Shown here: positions 18,967-28,249 of the stretch, in pieces | Position numbering within the stretch: position 1 is the stretch's first letter | Layout of the letters: every line of letters begins with the position of its first letter | Source: Parapedobacter composti | Lineage (GTDB): Bacteria; Bacteroidota; Bacteroidia; Sphingobacteriales; Sphingobacteriaceae | Direction: 5' to 3' | DNA length: 64,000 nucleotides | NCBI RefSeq assembly: GCF_900112315.1 | Contig: NZ_FOLL01000008.1 | Coordinates: 105,939-169,938, forward strand | Notes under the pieces: generated by a model | Database searches by the model: none | The model's input: the letters and a program-made list of their open reading frames with translations, nothing else | What the model was told of the DNA's origin: nothing | Position numbers and translations under genes: made by a program

Positions 18967-19500
18967 TTATTGGTTAAATAGCGTTTGTACCGCTTCCAAC
19001 GCATGGGTAACCCGTTCCTGCCCTACACCGGACACCACCACATAGTTAGCGCCGATAGCTTGTAGTTCGTTATGCCATACACGCATAAAGTGCTCCCGTA
19101 AGTGCGGGAAATCGCGCAATGGATCATCCACCCACGGCAAATCGATATCCATCAGCAAATAACCGTCATAACGGTTCATCTGGAGTTCATCAAGCACAAC
19201 ATCCGGGGTATAACCAAACAGGTGGTCGCACCACACCTTAATGGTTAAGAACATGGTGTCGCAAATCAACAGGTTATGCCGTGCGAAAGGCAATAGGCTT
19301 CGCTCCAGCGCTAGCTGCCCATAGAACATATTCAGTTCATCCTGCATGGTATATTCTCGGTGCAGGTGCCTGCAATATTCACGAGCGTATTCCGGCACGC
19401 ATACCGTTCCGAAATACTTGGCCAGGTATTCGGCAGTAACCGATTTGCCCGTCGATTCGGGTCCTACCACTGCAATTTTTATTAAAGGTGTACTGTCCAT
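18967..19500 (-). CDS. NadR-like P-loop kinase (ribosylnicotinamide kinase-type domain)
   Basis: A 177-residue AAA_28-type ATPase. Walker A is GPESTGKSV (about 13-21); EYAREYC, the LICDTMFLTIKVW strand and a DIDLPWVDDPLRDF segment resemble the C-terminal kinase domain of NadR, which phosphorylates nicotinamide riboside to NMN. The adenylyltransferase and HTH domains of full NadR are absent. A stand-alone kinase suggests NR salvage with a partner enzyme elsewhere (inference). No PnuC transporter is adjacent. Confidence 0.8.
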   Translation of the reverse strand: MDSTPLIKIAVVGPESTGKSVTAEYLAKYFGTVCVPEYAREYCRHLHREYTMQDELNMFYGQLALERSLLPFARHNLLICDTMFLTIKVWCDHLFGYTPDVVLDELQMNRYDGYLLMDIDLPWVDDPLRDFPHLREHFMRVWHNELQAIGANYVVVSGVGQERVTHALEAVQTLFNQ

Positions 19501-19639
19501 TGGCTTTGATTTGCTGCCTTCAAAATTAAAGATTGCCGCGGGCTTTCCAAGAACCGCGAAAATAACGGTATAACCACGGCAATCCGGCGGCCGGTAAACT
19601 TTATCAAAAATATTTAACCAGTTATTCCGTTAAAAAACA

Positions 19640-19668
19640 TACCTTTGCACTCCGACAAAACAGTCGGA
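19640..19668 (+). promoter_or_regulatory. carB promoter -7 element and leader hairpin
   Basis: TACCTTTG at 19640-19647 is followed by an inverted repeat TCCGAC-AAAACA-GTCGGA (19651-19668) that would form at the very 5' end of the mRNA. The leader to the carB ATG is about 95 nt. No strong TTTG is seen at -33. Confidence 0.5.
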
Positions 19669-19749
19669 ATATCCTACCTTAATTTCCCAGGCATTTTCGC
19701 TGTTTTGACAATGGAACATGGTTTGTATTGTTAACATTTTCACCACATA

Positions 19750-22566
19750 ATGCCCAGAGACACCTCCATCAATTCTGTTTTGATTATCGGTTCAGGCCCC
19801 ATTATTATCGGACAAGCCTGTGAATTTGACTATTCCGGCTCGCAAGCGGCACTTTCGCTCAAAGACGAAGGAATAACGGTATCTATTATCAATTCCAATC
19901 CGGCCACCATCATGACCGACAAGGTGATTGCCGACAATGTGTATCTGCTGCCGCTCACCTGTGAAAGCATCGAAAAAATCCTGCAGGAACAGCACATTGA
20001 CGCCGTATTACCCACCATGGGTGGCCAGACGGCCCTCAACCTGTGCATCGAAGCCTCTGAACGGGGTATATGGGAAAAATATGGTGTCAAAGTCATCGGT
20101 GTTGACGTCGCTGCCATTGAAAAGACCGAAAACCGTGAAGAATTTCGGCGTTTAATGGTGGATATCGGCGTTGGTGTAGCCAAATCCAAGATCGCTAACT
20201 CTTTCCTTGAAGGAAAAGAAGCGGCGCAGGAAATCGGATTTCCGCTGGTTATCCGTCCTTCCTACACCCTGGGCGGTACCGGAGGCGGCTTTGTCCATAA
20301 AAAGGAAGAGTTCGAGGCCGCCCTCAGTAGGGGCTTGCAGGCGTCGCCGACCCACGAAGTACTCGTAGAGCAGGCCGTGTTGGGCTGGAAAGAATTTGAG
20401 CTGGAGCTGCTTCGCGACAGCAACGATAACGTGATTATCATCTGTACCATCGAGAATTTCGACCCCATGGGTATCCATACCGGCGACTCGATAACCGTGG
20501 CACCCGGCATGACCTTAAGTGATCGCTGCTACCAGGAAATGCGCAACCAGGCCATCCAGATGATGCGCGCCATCGGTAACTTTGCCGGGGGATGTAACGT
20601 TCAGTTTTCGGTAAACCCTGAAAATGAAGAGATCATTGCCATTGAAATCAACCCGCGTGTATCACGTTCGTCTGCATTAGCCTCTAAAGCGACGGGATAT
20701 CCAATTGCCAAGATTGCAGCTAAGCTGGCCATCGGATATAACCTCGATGAAATACAGAATCAGATTACCAAAACCACCTCAGCCTATTTCGAGCCTACAC
20801 TCGACTATGTCATTGTGAAATTGCCGCGCTGGAACTTTGCCAAGTTCAAAGGGGCCAACCGTGAACTGGGCCTTCAGATGAAGTCGGTAGGCGAGGTGAT
20901 GGCCATTGGGCGCACCTTCATCGAAGCCTTGCAGAAAGCTTGTCAAAGCCTCGAAACCGGACGTCACGGCTTGGGAGCCGACGGCAAACAATTGCGCAAC
21001 CTCGAAGAGATAATGCACAGCCTCGAACATCCCAGCAGCGATCGCATATTCCATATCAAAGATGCGTTTGAACTGGGCGTACCTTTGGAGTCTATTCGCA
21101 AAGCAACCCACATCGATAAGTGGTTCCTTCTGCAAATCCAGGAACTCGTGCACCTGGAGGCCGAGTTGCGCCGGTATCAACTAAACAACATTCCCCGCGA
21201 CTTTTTCCTCACCCTGAAGCAAAAAGGGTATTCAGATGTACAGATCGCCTGGCTGCTGGGTAACGTCACGGAAGACGATGTATTCCGCCGTCGCACGGAA
21301 CTAGGCATCCGCAGGGTGTACAAGATGGTGGATACCTGCGCTGCGGAATTTCCTGCACAGACCCCCTATTATTACTCCACCTTTGAGGAAGAAAACGAAT
21401 CCGTTGTGTCCGACAAGAAGAAAATCATCGTGCTTGGCTCCGGCCCGAATCGCATCGGACAGGGCATCGAATTTGATTACTCCTGTGTACACGGCCTCTT
21501 GGCATCCAAGGAAGCCGGGTTTGAATCAATCATGATCAATTGCAACCCCGAAACCGTGTCGACCGATTTCAACATGGCAGACAAGCTGTATTTTGAACCG
21601 GTTTACTGGGAGCACGTCCGTGAAATTATCGAACTGGAGAAACCCGTAGGGGTCATCGTACAATTAGGCGGGCAAACTGCCCTGAAGATGGCCGAGAAGC
21701 TCGAAGCCAATGGAATCAAGATTATCGGTACATCCTTCAAAGACATGGATTTGGCGGAAGATCGCGGCCGTTTCTCGGATCTGCTTAAATCGCTGGATAT
21801 CCCTTATCCGAAATACGGCGTAGCCGAAAGCGCCGAGGAAGCACTTAAAGTCGCGAACGAAGTGGGGTATCCAGTACTGGTACGCCCCAGCTATGTACTT
21901 GGCGGCGAACGTATGAGCATCGTTATCAACGATGACGAGCTGGAGACGGCCGTTGTGAAGCTGCTGCGCAATCTGCCGGGCAACCGTGTATTGATTGACC
22001 ATTTCCTTGACCGTGCGGAAGAAGCCGAGTCCGACTCCATCTGCGATGGTGAAGAGGTGCATATTATCGGCATGATGGAACATATCGAACCTGCAGGTAT
22101 CCATTCCGGCGATTCCAGCGCAGTGCTGCCACCATTCAGCCTTTCCGAAAATGTGCAGCGCAAGATGGAAGAGTATACGATAAAACTTGCCAAGGCGCTC
22201 AATGTGCGTGGACTGCTCAACATTCAATTTGCGGTAAAAGATGAACAGGTATACGTCATCGAAGCCAACCCACGTGCATCACGTACGGTACCGTTCATTG
22301 CCAAGGCTTATGATGTCCCTTATGTGAACATCGCCACCAAAATTATGCTCGGCACCAACAAGCTGAAAGATTTCAACATTGAACGTAAGCTCACCGGTTA
22401 TGCCATCAAAGAACCCATATTCTCATTCGATAAATTCCCTGATGTAGACAAGCAGCTCGGGCCGGAAATGAAATCGACGGGTGAGGCTATCCGCTTCATC
22501 AAGGATCTGGACGACCCCTTCTTCCGTGAAATGTACGCGAAGAAATCGATGTACCTGAGCAAATAA
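19750..22566 (+). CDS. carB: Carbamoyl-phosphate synthase large subunit, lacking the allosteric domain
   Basis: A 938-residue enzyme that makes carbamoyl phosphate for pyrimidines and arginine. Two ATP-grasp halves are complete: the first starts IIGSGPIIIGQACEFDYSG with RPSYTLGGTGGG, the second starts LGSGPNRIGQGIEFDYS with RPSYVLGGERM. The oligomerisation region lies between them. The protein stops at FFREMYAKKSMYLSK, just where the E. coli enzyme (about 1073 residues) begins its C-terminal MGS-like domain that binds UMP, IMP and ornithine. No continuation is seen in any frame downstream, and a terminator follows, so this is the natural end. carA is not in the window. Confidence 0.95.
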   Translation: MPRDTSINSVLIIGSGPIIIGQACEFDYSGSQAALSLKDEGITVSIINSNPATIMTDKVIADNVYLLPLTCESIEKILQEQHIDAVLPTMGGQTALNLCIEASERGIWEKYGVKVIGVDVAAIEKTENREEFRRLMVDIGVGVAKSKIANSFLEGKEAAQEIGFPLVIRPSYTLGGTGGGFVHKKEEFEAALSRGLQASPTHEVLVEQAVLGWKEFELELLRDSNDNVIIICTIENFDPMGIHTGDSITVAPGMTLSDRCYQEMRNQAIQMMRAIGNFAGGCNVQFSVNPENEEIIAIEINPRVSRSSALASKATGYPIAKIAAKLAIGYNLDEIQNQITKTTSAYFEPTLDYVIVKLPRWNFAKFKGANRELGLQMKSVGEVMAIGRTFIEALQKACQSLETGRHGLGADGKQLRNLEEIMHSLEHPSSDRIFHIKDAFELGVPLESIRKATHIDKWFLLQIQELVHLEAELRRYQLNNIPRDFFLTLKQKGYSDVQIAWLLGNVTEDDVFRRRTELGIRRVYKMVDTCAAEFPAQTPYYYSTFEEENESVVSDKKKIIVLGSGPNRIGQGIEFDYSCVHGLLASKEAGFESIMINCNPETVSTDFNMADKLYFEPVYWEHVREIIELEKPVGVIVQLGGQTALKMAEKLEANGIKIIGTSFKDMDLAEDRGRFSDLLKSLDIPYPKYGVAESAEEALKVANEVGYPVLVRPSYVLGGERMSIVINDDELETAVVKLLRNLPGNRVLIDHFLDRAEEAESDSICDGEEVHIIGMMEHIEPAGIHSGDSSAVLPPFSLSENVQRKMEEYTIKLAKALNVRGLLNIQFAVKDEQVYVIEANPRASRTVPFIAKAYDVPYVNIATKIMLGTNKLKDFNIERKLTGYAIKEPIFSFDKFPDVDKQLGPEMKSTGEAIRFIKDLDDPFFREMYAKKSMYLSK

Positions 22567-22584
22567 ACCCGTTTACCGTCTTGG

Positions 22585-22619
22585 ATAAGCCGCCTGCCCC
22601 AAACGAGCAGGCGGCTTAT
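22585..22619 (+). terminator. Hairpin terminator after carB
   Basis: A perfect 13-bp stem ATAAGCCGCCTGC / GCAGGCGGCTTAT with a 9-base loop, 19 bp past the carB stop. It lacks a long T run. The rest of the 22620-22742 stretch shows nothing I can identify. Confidence 0.7.
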
Positions 22620-22742
22620 GTATTTATAGCCCGATTAATCAAACGATTGCCGACCTGGCTGTGCGTGCGCTGAACACCAAGGCTTCCCAACGCGTGGGTG
22701 ACGCTTTTCAAGGTTTTCTACCTACTATATGTATTTGTTTCC

Positions 22743-22750
22743 TATATTTG
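22743..22750 (+). promoter_or_regulatory. -7 element TATATTTG upstream of the sigma factor gene
   Basis: Matches TAnnTTTG, about 120 bp before the sigma factor ATG; no clear -33 element. Suggests that the sigma gene is read by the housekeeping polymerase. Confidence 0.4.
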
Positions 22751-22871
22751 GCATACAATTATAGATAACACCTCGATCATGTTGGGCTGAGTCGGATGGA
22801 AAGCTACTGTAAAGACGATGACGCCTTGCAGCAAGCGGTATACTAGCAGGCTCACGCACCTATTAGTAATT

Positions 22872-23450
22872 ATGCAAAAGAAAAAAAACCATATTCATTC
22901 AAGCGAAGAAGAGCTGGTTTCATTGCTTCGCGAAGGCGATGAATCGGCATTTTCAGCAATATATGAGCGGTACTGGCAGGTGCTATACAACAGCGCATTT
23001 AAACGGCTTTCCAACCGCCAGTTATCAACAGACGTTGTGCAGGAAGTGTTCTGTGATCTCTGGACAAGGAGGCATACCCTCGAAATACGGAATTTGACGA
23101 CCTACCTTTTCCATGCTGTTAAATACCAAGTATATAAAACTGCACGTAAGGATAAATCGGCATTGCACTTCTTTGAGAAATTCGACCACTTATGCAGTGC
23201 TCCAAAAACAGATACCTTGGTGTTGGAGAAAGAACTTTTCCATCGATTCCAGGTGTGGCAGGCTACATTGCCGGCCAGTCGACGCCGCATTTTCGAAATG
23301 CGGTATGAAGAGGATATGCCCGTGTCAGAAATCGCCCGGGTATTGGGCATATCTCCTAAAACCGTACAAAACCAATTATCACTACTACATGTAGACCTAA
23401 AAACCAAAATGCTATCTCTTTTCCTGCTGTTTCTGCTGACTTCTCTTTAA
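22872..23450 (+). CDS. ECF RNA polymerase sigma-70 factor (FecI-like)
   Basis: A 192-residue ECF sigma factor. Region 2 is about 12-85 (AIYERYWQVLYNSAF, VVQEVFCDLWTRR, LTTYLFHAVKYQVY) and region 4 about 125-180 (LPASRRRIFEMRYEEDMPVSEIARVLGISPKTVQNQL). The C-terminus ends in the very hydrophobic SLFLLFLLTSL, typical of sigma factors paired with FecR in Bacteroidota. The start MQKKKNH is chosen because the upstream reading is unlike the family. It is followed by FecR and a SusC/SusD locus that it probably activates. Confidence 0.9.
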   Translation: MQKKKNHIHSSEEELVSLLREGDESAFSAIYERYWQVLYNSAFKRLSNRQLSTDVVQEVFCDLWTRRHTLEIRNLTTYLFHAVKYQVYKTARKDKSALHFFEKFDHLCSAPKTDTLVLEKELFHRFQVWQATLPASRRRIFEMRYEEDMPVSEIARVLGISPKTVQNQLSLLHVDLKTKMLSLFLLFLLTSL

Positions 23451-23477
23451 CACATTCCTATACCATCCAACAGCGTT

Positions 23478-23501
23478 AAAAAAAAATCACTTTTTTTTGG
23501 G
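23478..23501 (+). promoter_or_regulatory. A9/T8 inverted tract followed by GGG before fecR
   Basis: Nine A, TCAC, eight T, then GGGAAAG. The gap between the sigma and FecR genes is 119 bp, so a separate promoter is likely here; the tract could be the ECF sigma target or a weak terminator. The assignment is inference. Confidence 0.35.
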
Positions 23502-23569
23502 AAAGACTGCAGTTTACGGTACTATCTATAAGGACTGCCGAAACGCCTGGGGCGTAATATGGCATCAGC

Positions 23570-24577
23570 ATGATGGAACATAGAAAAGCGTTTGAGCAAT
23601 TGATTGACAGGTACCTGCAGGGACTACCGCTTACCGACACTGAGCAAGCGTTGTTGGAAAGCTATTTCGATTCGTTTGAAAATAAAGGCGCTATCCTGGA
23701 TGAGCTATCCGAAGAAGATGTCGCGGCTATCGACAGGCAGTTAAGAAAGGCCATTTTTGAACGCAGCACCCGACTTCCAAACAACACCGCCAAAAAACAA
23801 AGCGCCAGCGCACCGGTGAAATACAAATACATCGGTCTGGCTGCCAGCCTACTGATGACCCTGGGCCTGGCCTACTTCTACATTAACCAGCAAAACAGTG
23901 CGCACCAGTTAAACCATGACATTGTCCGGTACGACGGCAAGTCATTTTCCAATAATGACGGCGTGGGCCAATTCCTGCTGCCTGACGGCTCACTGGTCTT
24001 CCTCAATCAAGGGAGTAAACTGCAATTGGCAGCCGATTTCGGCAGTGAAAACCGCCATGCCAACCTGGAAGGCGAAGCTTATTTCGACGTTACGCATAAT
24101 CCAGATAAGCCGTTTATCGTATACAGCAAAGGAACGGCAGTCCGTGTATTAGGCACAACGTTCCTTGTAAAGGAAACCGATTCCGCCCAAAGCGTGGCGT
24201 TGCTATCCGGCAAAGTACAATTAGCAAACAGCGTAGAAGCATTTACCCTACGGCCCGGCGAACTTGCAGACCGTAGCAAAGACGCCACTACATTTACGGT
24301 AAGCAAAGCAGATTTCAACGAATTACTCAACTGGAAACCAGCGACTTTCCAGTTAAACGATATCACCATGGCAGACATGGCCGATTTCATGACAAAACGT
24401 TACGGTATCCAACTGGAATTTGAAAGTGACAAAATCCGGGAATGCCATATCACCATTTCTCTAAACGGACGGGAAACATGGGAAGAATTACTGGATATCG
24501 TCAGCTTGGTTAACCAGTTCACCTACGAGCAACACGGAACACGGATCACATTAACGGGCAGGGGGTGCCTGCCATAA
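23570..24577 (+). CDS. FecR-family transmembrane anti-sigma factor
   Basis: A 335-residue regulator. The cytoplasmic N-terminus (1-80) binds the sigma factor, one membrane helix lies at about 86-105 (YIGLAASLLMTLGLAYFYI), and the periplasmic FecR domain follows (LPDGSLVFLNQGSKL, LEGEAYFDVTHNPDKPF, VRVLGTTFLV). The C-terminal DUF4974-type domain (about 258-330, FQLNDITMADMADFM) is STN-like and should contact the receptor. It normally holds the sigma factor until the SusC receptor is loaded. The same three-part logic is seen in the second FecR gene of this window. Confidence 0.92.
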   Translation: MMEHRKAFEQLIDRYLQGLPLTDTEQALLESYFDSFENKGAILDELSEEDVAAIDRQLRKAIFERSTRLPNNTAKKQSASAPVKYKYIGLAASLLMTLGLAYFYINQQNSAHQLNHDIVRYDGKSFSNNDGVGQFLLPDGSLVFLNQGSKLQLAADFGSENRHANLEGEAYFDVTHNPDKPFIVYSKGTAVRVLGTTFLVKETDSAQSVALLSGKVQLANSVEAFTLRPGELADRSKDATTFTVSKADFNELLNWKPATFQLNDITMADMADFMTKRYGIQLEFESDKIRECHITISLNGRETWEELLDIVSLVNQFTYEQHGTRITLTGRGCLP

Positions 24578-24648
24578 CACGACATGACACATTAAAAGAA
24601 GGATAGCCATTATGAAAGAAACATAAAACTAACCAATGCAAAGAAAAT

Positions 24649-24679
24649 GGCATGAACCGGAGGGAAGCCGGAACATGCC
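24649..24679 (+). promoter_or_regulatory. Long hairpin in the leader of the SusC gene
   Basis: GGCATG-AA-CCGG pairs with CCGG-AA-CATGCC across loop AGGGAAG: ten pairs with a symmetric internal AA/AA loop. It sits 47 bp before the SusC ATG in the FecR-SusC gap and may be an attenuator, processing site or regulator target. Confidence 0.5.
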
Positions 24680-24725
24680 GGTGTTTCAAATCATCGTTCA
24701 AAACCATTTAAAACAATGCTAAGTT

Positions 24726-27700
24726 ATGAAAAAAACATATCGTGGAGAAGTTATTATCTTTTTTCTACGACAGGTCCCACATCAACGCATCTTTTTCATG
24801 CGAATTTGCATATTATTCTTTCTGGTAGCCTTTTGCATGCTTCAACTACTTGCTACGCCCACAGTCCGCGCACAGCAGCTCAAAGATACCAAAGTGAGCA
24901 TTTCGATCGCTAATGCTCCCTTAAGCGAAGCGATAGGAAAACTGGCACAGCAATCCGGTTTGGCGTTTACCTATAACGAACAACAGCTCAGCAACCATCA
25001 TGTAAGCGTCAGTGCAGAGTCGGAAAGTGCCGAAAGCGTTTTGCAACGTTTGCTGTCCGGACTTCCATTTACGTATACGGAGAGAGCCGGAAAAGTAGCG
25101 ATTTACCCAAGCAGGCCGCACTATGGTAAAAGTGCAACAGGAACACAAGAAGAATTGGAAGTCCGGGGCGCTATTAAAGACACATTGGGCAGTCCACTGC
25201 AGGGGGTTTCCGTGAGTATGGCTGGTAAACCTACAGTCAGCACTTCTTCAGATGAAAATGGGATGTATATCCTGCGCATACCCGCGGCATCCGCCACGTT
25301 GACCTTCACGATGGTTGGGTATAGACAGCAAACAATGGAAGTGGGGGAATCAGGAGTTTACGACATCGTTATGCGAGAGGAATTGTCCGACCTGGATGAA
25401 GTGGTGGTCGTAGCCTATGGCACCCAAAAGAAAACCGAACTCGTCGGCGCCGTAACCACCATCAGCCCCGGAGAGCTGAAAGTTCCATCAAGCAACCTCA
25501 CAACCGCATTGGCGGGGCGCTTGGCAGGCATTATTGCATACCAGCGCAGCGGCGAGCCCGGCATGGATAATGCCGACTTTTTCATCCGTGGGGTTACCAC
25601 TTTCGGTTACAAAGTCGACCCACTCATCCTCATCGATGGCGTCGAATTCACGGCGACCGATCTGGCACGCCTGCAACCCGATGACATTGCCAGTTTCTCC
25701 ATCATGAAAGATGCGTCAGCTACCGCGCTGTATGGTGCACGTGGCGCAAACGGCGTTATCCTGGTCACCACAAAAGAAGGGAAGGAAGGCCGGGCCAAAG
25801 TAGGCTTCCGGCTCGAAAACTCGCTGTCCGCCCCCACCCGGAATGTAGAACTGGCAGACCCCGTCACCTACATGCAGTTGCACAATGAAGCGACGCGCAC
25901 ACGCGACCCTAACGCGCGCGAACTGTATGACCAACGAAAAATAGACAATACAATGGCGGGAACAAATCCGTACCTATATCCAGCAACGGACTGGCGCGGG
26001 GCGCTGTTCAAAGATTACGCCATGAACCAACGGGCCAACCTCAACGTAAGCGGCGGAGGCAAGGTAGCCCGCTATTATTTCGCCGGAACGTTCAACCGCG
26101 ACAACGGTATCCTGCAGGTAGATCCGCAAAACAATTTTAATAACAACATCGATCTTAAAACCTATCTGTTGCGTTCAAATGTCAATGTCAACGTGACGAA
26201 AACCACCGAAATGGGCGTTCGTATGTATGGTACATTTGACGAATATACCGGGCCTATTGACGGCGGCACCCAAATGTACCGCAACGTCATGCGCAGCAAC
26301 CCCGTCCTGTTTCCACCCTATTTCCCCAAAACGGAACAATACGAACACGTCCACCATATCCTGTTCGGGGGAACCGAGCAAGGAAATTATATCAACCCAT
26401 ATGCCGATATGGTCAAAGGATACCGGGATTACTCCCGGTCGGTAATGATGGCCCAGTTTGAACTGAAACAGGATCTATCGTTCTTCACCGAAGGGCTGAG
26501 CCTGCGTGCGTTAGGAAACACCAACCGCACCTCGTATTTCTCAGTATCTCGGCAATACCGGCCATTCTTTTACCAACCACGCTTCTTCGACCAAGCAACG
26601 GGCCGGTTAGACTTACAATTATTGAACGAACGGCAGGGGGCAGAATACCTGGATTACAGCGAAGGCGAAAAAACAATAAGTTCAGTCTTTTACATGGAGT
26701 CTGCCCTTAACTATAACCGGATTTTCAACGACAAACACAATGTCGGCGGCATGGTCGTTTACATTATGCGGCAGCGCCTCAATGGCAATGCAGGCGACCT
26801 GCAGCAGTCATTACCCTTCCGCAACCTCGGCCTATCCGGCCGGTTTACCTATGCCTATGATAGCCGCTACTTCGGCGAATTCAACTTTGGGTATAACGGT
26901 TCGGAGCGCTTTTACCGGAACCACCGTTTCGGATTTTTCCCATCCGGCGGTGTGGCCTGGCATATATCGAACGAAAAATTCTGGGAACCACTACTGCCTA
27001 TTGTTTCCTTGTTAAAAATCAGAGCCACATACGGCTTAGTGGGCAACGATGAAATCGGCGGACCGCAGGATCGCTTTTTCTACCTGTCGAATGTAAATAT
27101 GGACAACAGCGGCCGGGGGGCTACATTTGGTATCGACAACGGGTACTCCAACTCCGGCGTATCCATTTCACGGTATGACAACCGCGACATTACCTGGGAA
27201 ACCGCCGAAAAAACAAACATTGGATTGGAGCTCAAACTCCTTGATAAAATCGGAATACAGGCCGACTTCTTCAGCGAATACCGCCGCAACATTTTAATGA
27301 CACGAGCCAGCATTCCTGCCGTGATGGGCCTTTCAGCGGATGTACGGGCTAATGTAGGAGAGGCCAGCGGCAAGGGCTTCGATATGTCGGTGGATTACCA
27401 GCAAAATTTTGGGCAACACTTATGGGTAACCGCCCGGGGAAACTTCACCTATGCCACCAGTGCTTATAGAGTCTATGAAGAACCTGAGTATGCCGATGAA
27501 TGGTGGAAATCCCGTATCGGTTACCCCTTATCGCAACGATGGGGATATATTGCAGAACGGTTGTTCGTAGATGATGATGAAGTAGCCAACTCGCCCGTCC
27601 AGGATTTCGGCGCGCCCGTCAGGGGCGGCGACATCAAGTTCAGGGACATTAATAACGACGGGCAAATCACAGCGCTGGATCAGGTGCCCATGGGCAATCC

Positions 27701-28229
27701 TACCACTCCCGAAATCGTGTATGGCTTTGGATTTTCCGCAGGGTTCAAAAACATCGACTTGTCTTGCTTTTTTCAAGGACTGGCACAGGAATCGTTCTGG
27801 ATAGACCCCTTAGCAACGGCACCCTTCATCAGGTATGTCTATTCCGGAGAAAGCACCCGATTCCAAGATGTTAACCTGGAGAACCAGTTACTCAAAGCCT
27901 ATGCAGACAACCACTGGTCAGAAGCCAATAATAACGTAATGGCCCTGTGGCCCCGCCTGAATACAGTGGCCGATCCGAACAACAGCCAGCCCAGTACCTG
28001 GTTCATGCGCGATGGTTCATTCCTGCGTCTTAAGACGTTAGAGTTTGGCTACACTTTCCAGCGCGACCGTGTACAGCGGCTGGGAATGGAAAGTTTCCGG
28101 CTTTACTTCAGCGGTACAAACCTGCTCACGTGGAGCCGTTTCAAGTTATGGGACGTGGAGATGGCAGGCAACGGGCTGAATTATCCCGTGCAACGCGTAC
28201 TGAACATTGGATTACAAGTATCACTTTAA
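24726..28229 (+). CDS. SusC/RagA-family TonB-linked outer-membrane transporter with STN domain
   Basis: A 1167-residue outer-membrane importer. Order: extended signal peptide (to about residue 50, ATPTVRAQ), STN domain (about 52-125) that relays signals to FecR, carboxypeptidase-regulatory beta-sandwich (about 140-215), DLDEVVVVAYGTQKK linker, plug domain (about 225-370, with FIRGVTTFG, ILIDGVEF, ASATALYGARGANGVILVTTKEG), then the barrel. The STN domain marks it as a signalling receptor for the sigma/FecR pair upstream. Its partner SusD follows within 20 bp. Substrate unknown; probably an oligosaccharide or glycoconjugate. Confidence 0.93.
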   Translation: MKKTYRGEVIIFFLRQVPHQRIFFMRICILFFLVAFCMLQLLATPTVRAQQLKDTKVSISIANAPLSEAIGKLAQQSGLAFTYNEQQLSNHHVSVSAESESAESVLQRLLSGLPFTYTERAGKVAIYPSRPHYGKSATGTQEELEVRGAIKDTLGSPLQGVSVSMAGKPTVSTSSDENGMYILRIPAASATLTFTMVGYRQQTMEVGESGVYDIVMREELSDLDEVVVVAYGTQKKTELVGAVTTISPGELKVPSSNLTTALAGRLAGIIAYQRSGEPGMDNADFFIRGVTTFGYKVDPLILIDGVEFTATDLARLQPDDIASFSIMKDASATALYGARGANGVILVTTKEGKEGRAKVGFRLENSLSAPTRNVELADPVTYMQLHNEATRTRDPNARELYDQRKIDNTMAGTNPYLYPATDWRGALFKDYAMNQRANLNVSGGGKVARYYFAGTFNRDNGILQVDPQNNFNNNIDLKTYLLRSNVNVNVTKTTEMGVRMYGTFDEYTGPIDGGTQMYRNVMRSNPVLFPPYFPKTEQYEHVHHILFGGTEQGNYINPYADMVKGYRDYSRSVMMAQFELKQDLSFFTEGLSLRALGNTNRTSYFSVSRQYRPFFYQPRFFDQATGRLDLQLLNERQGAEYLDYSEGEKTISSVFYMESALNYNRIFNDKHNVGGMVVYIMRQRLNGNAGDLQQSLPFRNLGLSGRFTYAYDSRYFGEFNFGYNGSERFYRNHRFGFFPSGGVAWHISNEKFWEPLLPIVSLLKIRATYGLVGNDEIGGPQDRFFYLSNVNMDNSGRGATFGIDNGYSNSGVSISRYDNRDITWETAEKTNIGLELKLLDKIGIQADFFSEYRRNILMTRASIPAVMGLSADVRANVGEASGKGFDMSVDYQQNFGQHLWVTARGNFTYATSAYRVYEEPEYADEWWKSRIGYPLSQRWGYIAERLFVDDDEVANSPVQDFGAPVRGGDIKFRDINNDGQITALDQVPMGNPTTPEIVYGFGFSAGFKNIDLSCFFQGLAQESFWIDPLATAPFIRYVYSGESTRFQDVNLENQLLKAYADNHWSEANNNVMALWPRLNTVADPNNSQPSTWFMRDGSFLRLKTLEFGYTFQRDRVQRLGMESFRLYFSGTNLLTWSRFKLWDVEMAGNGLNYPVQRVLNIGLQVSL

Positions 28230-28249
28230 GTAATTTCAACAATAAGAAT

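Noticed and set aside
19750..22619. carB as a truncated pseudogene
   Set aside because: Both ATP-grasp halves are intact, the end falls at a domain border and a terminator follows at once; this length is usual in the group.
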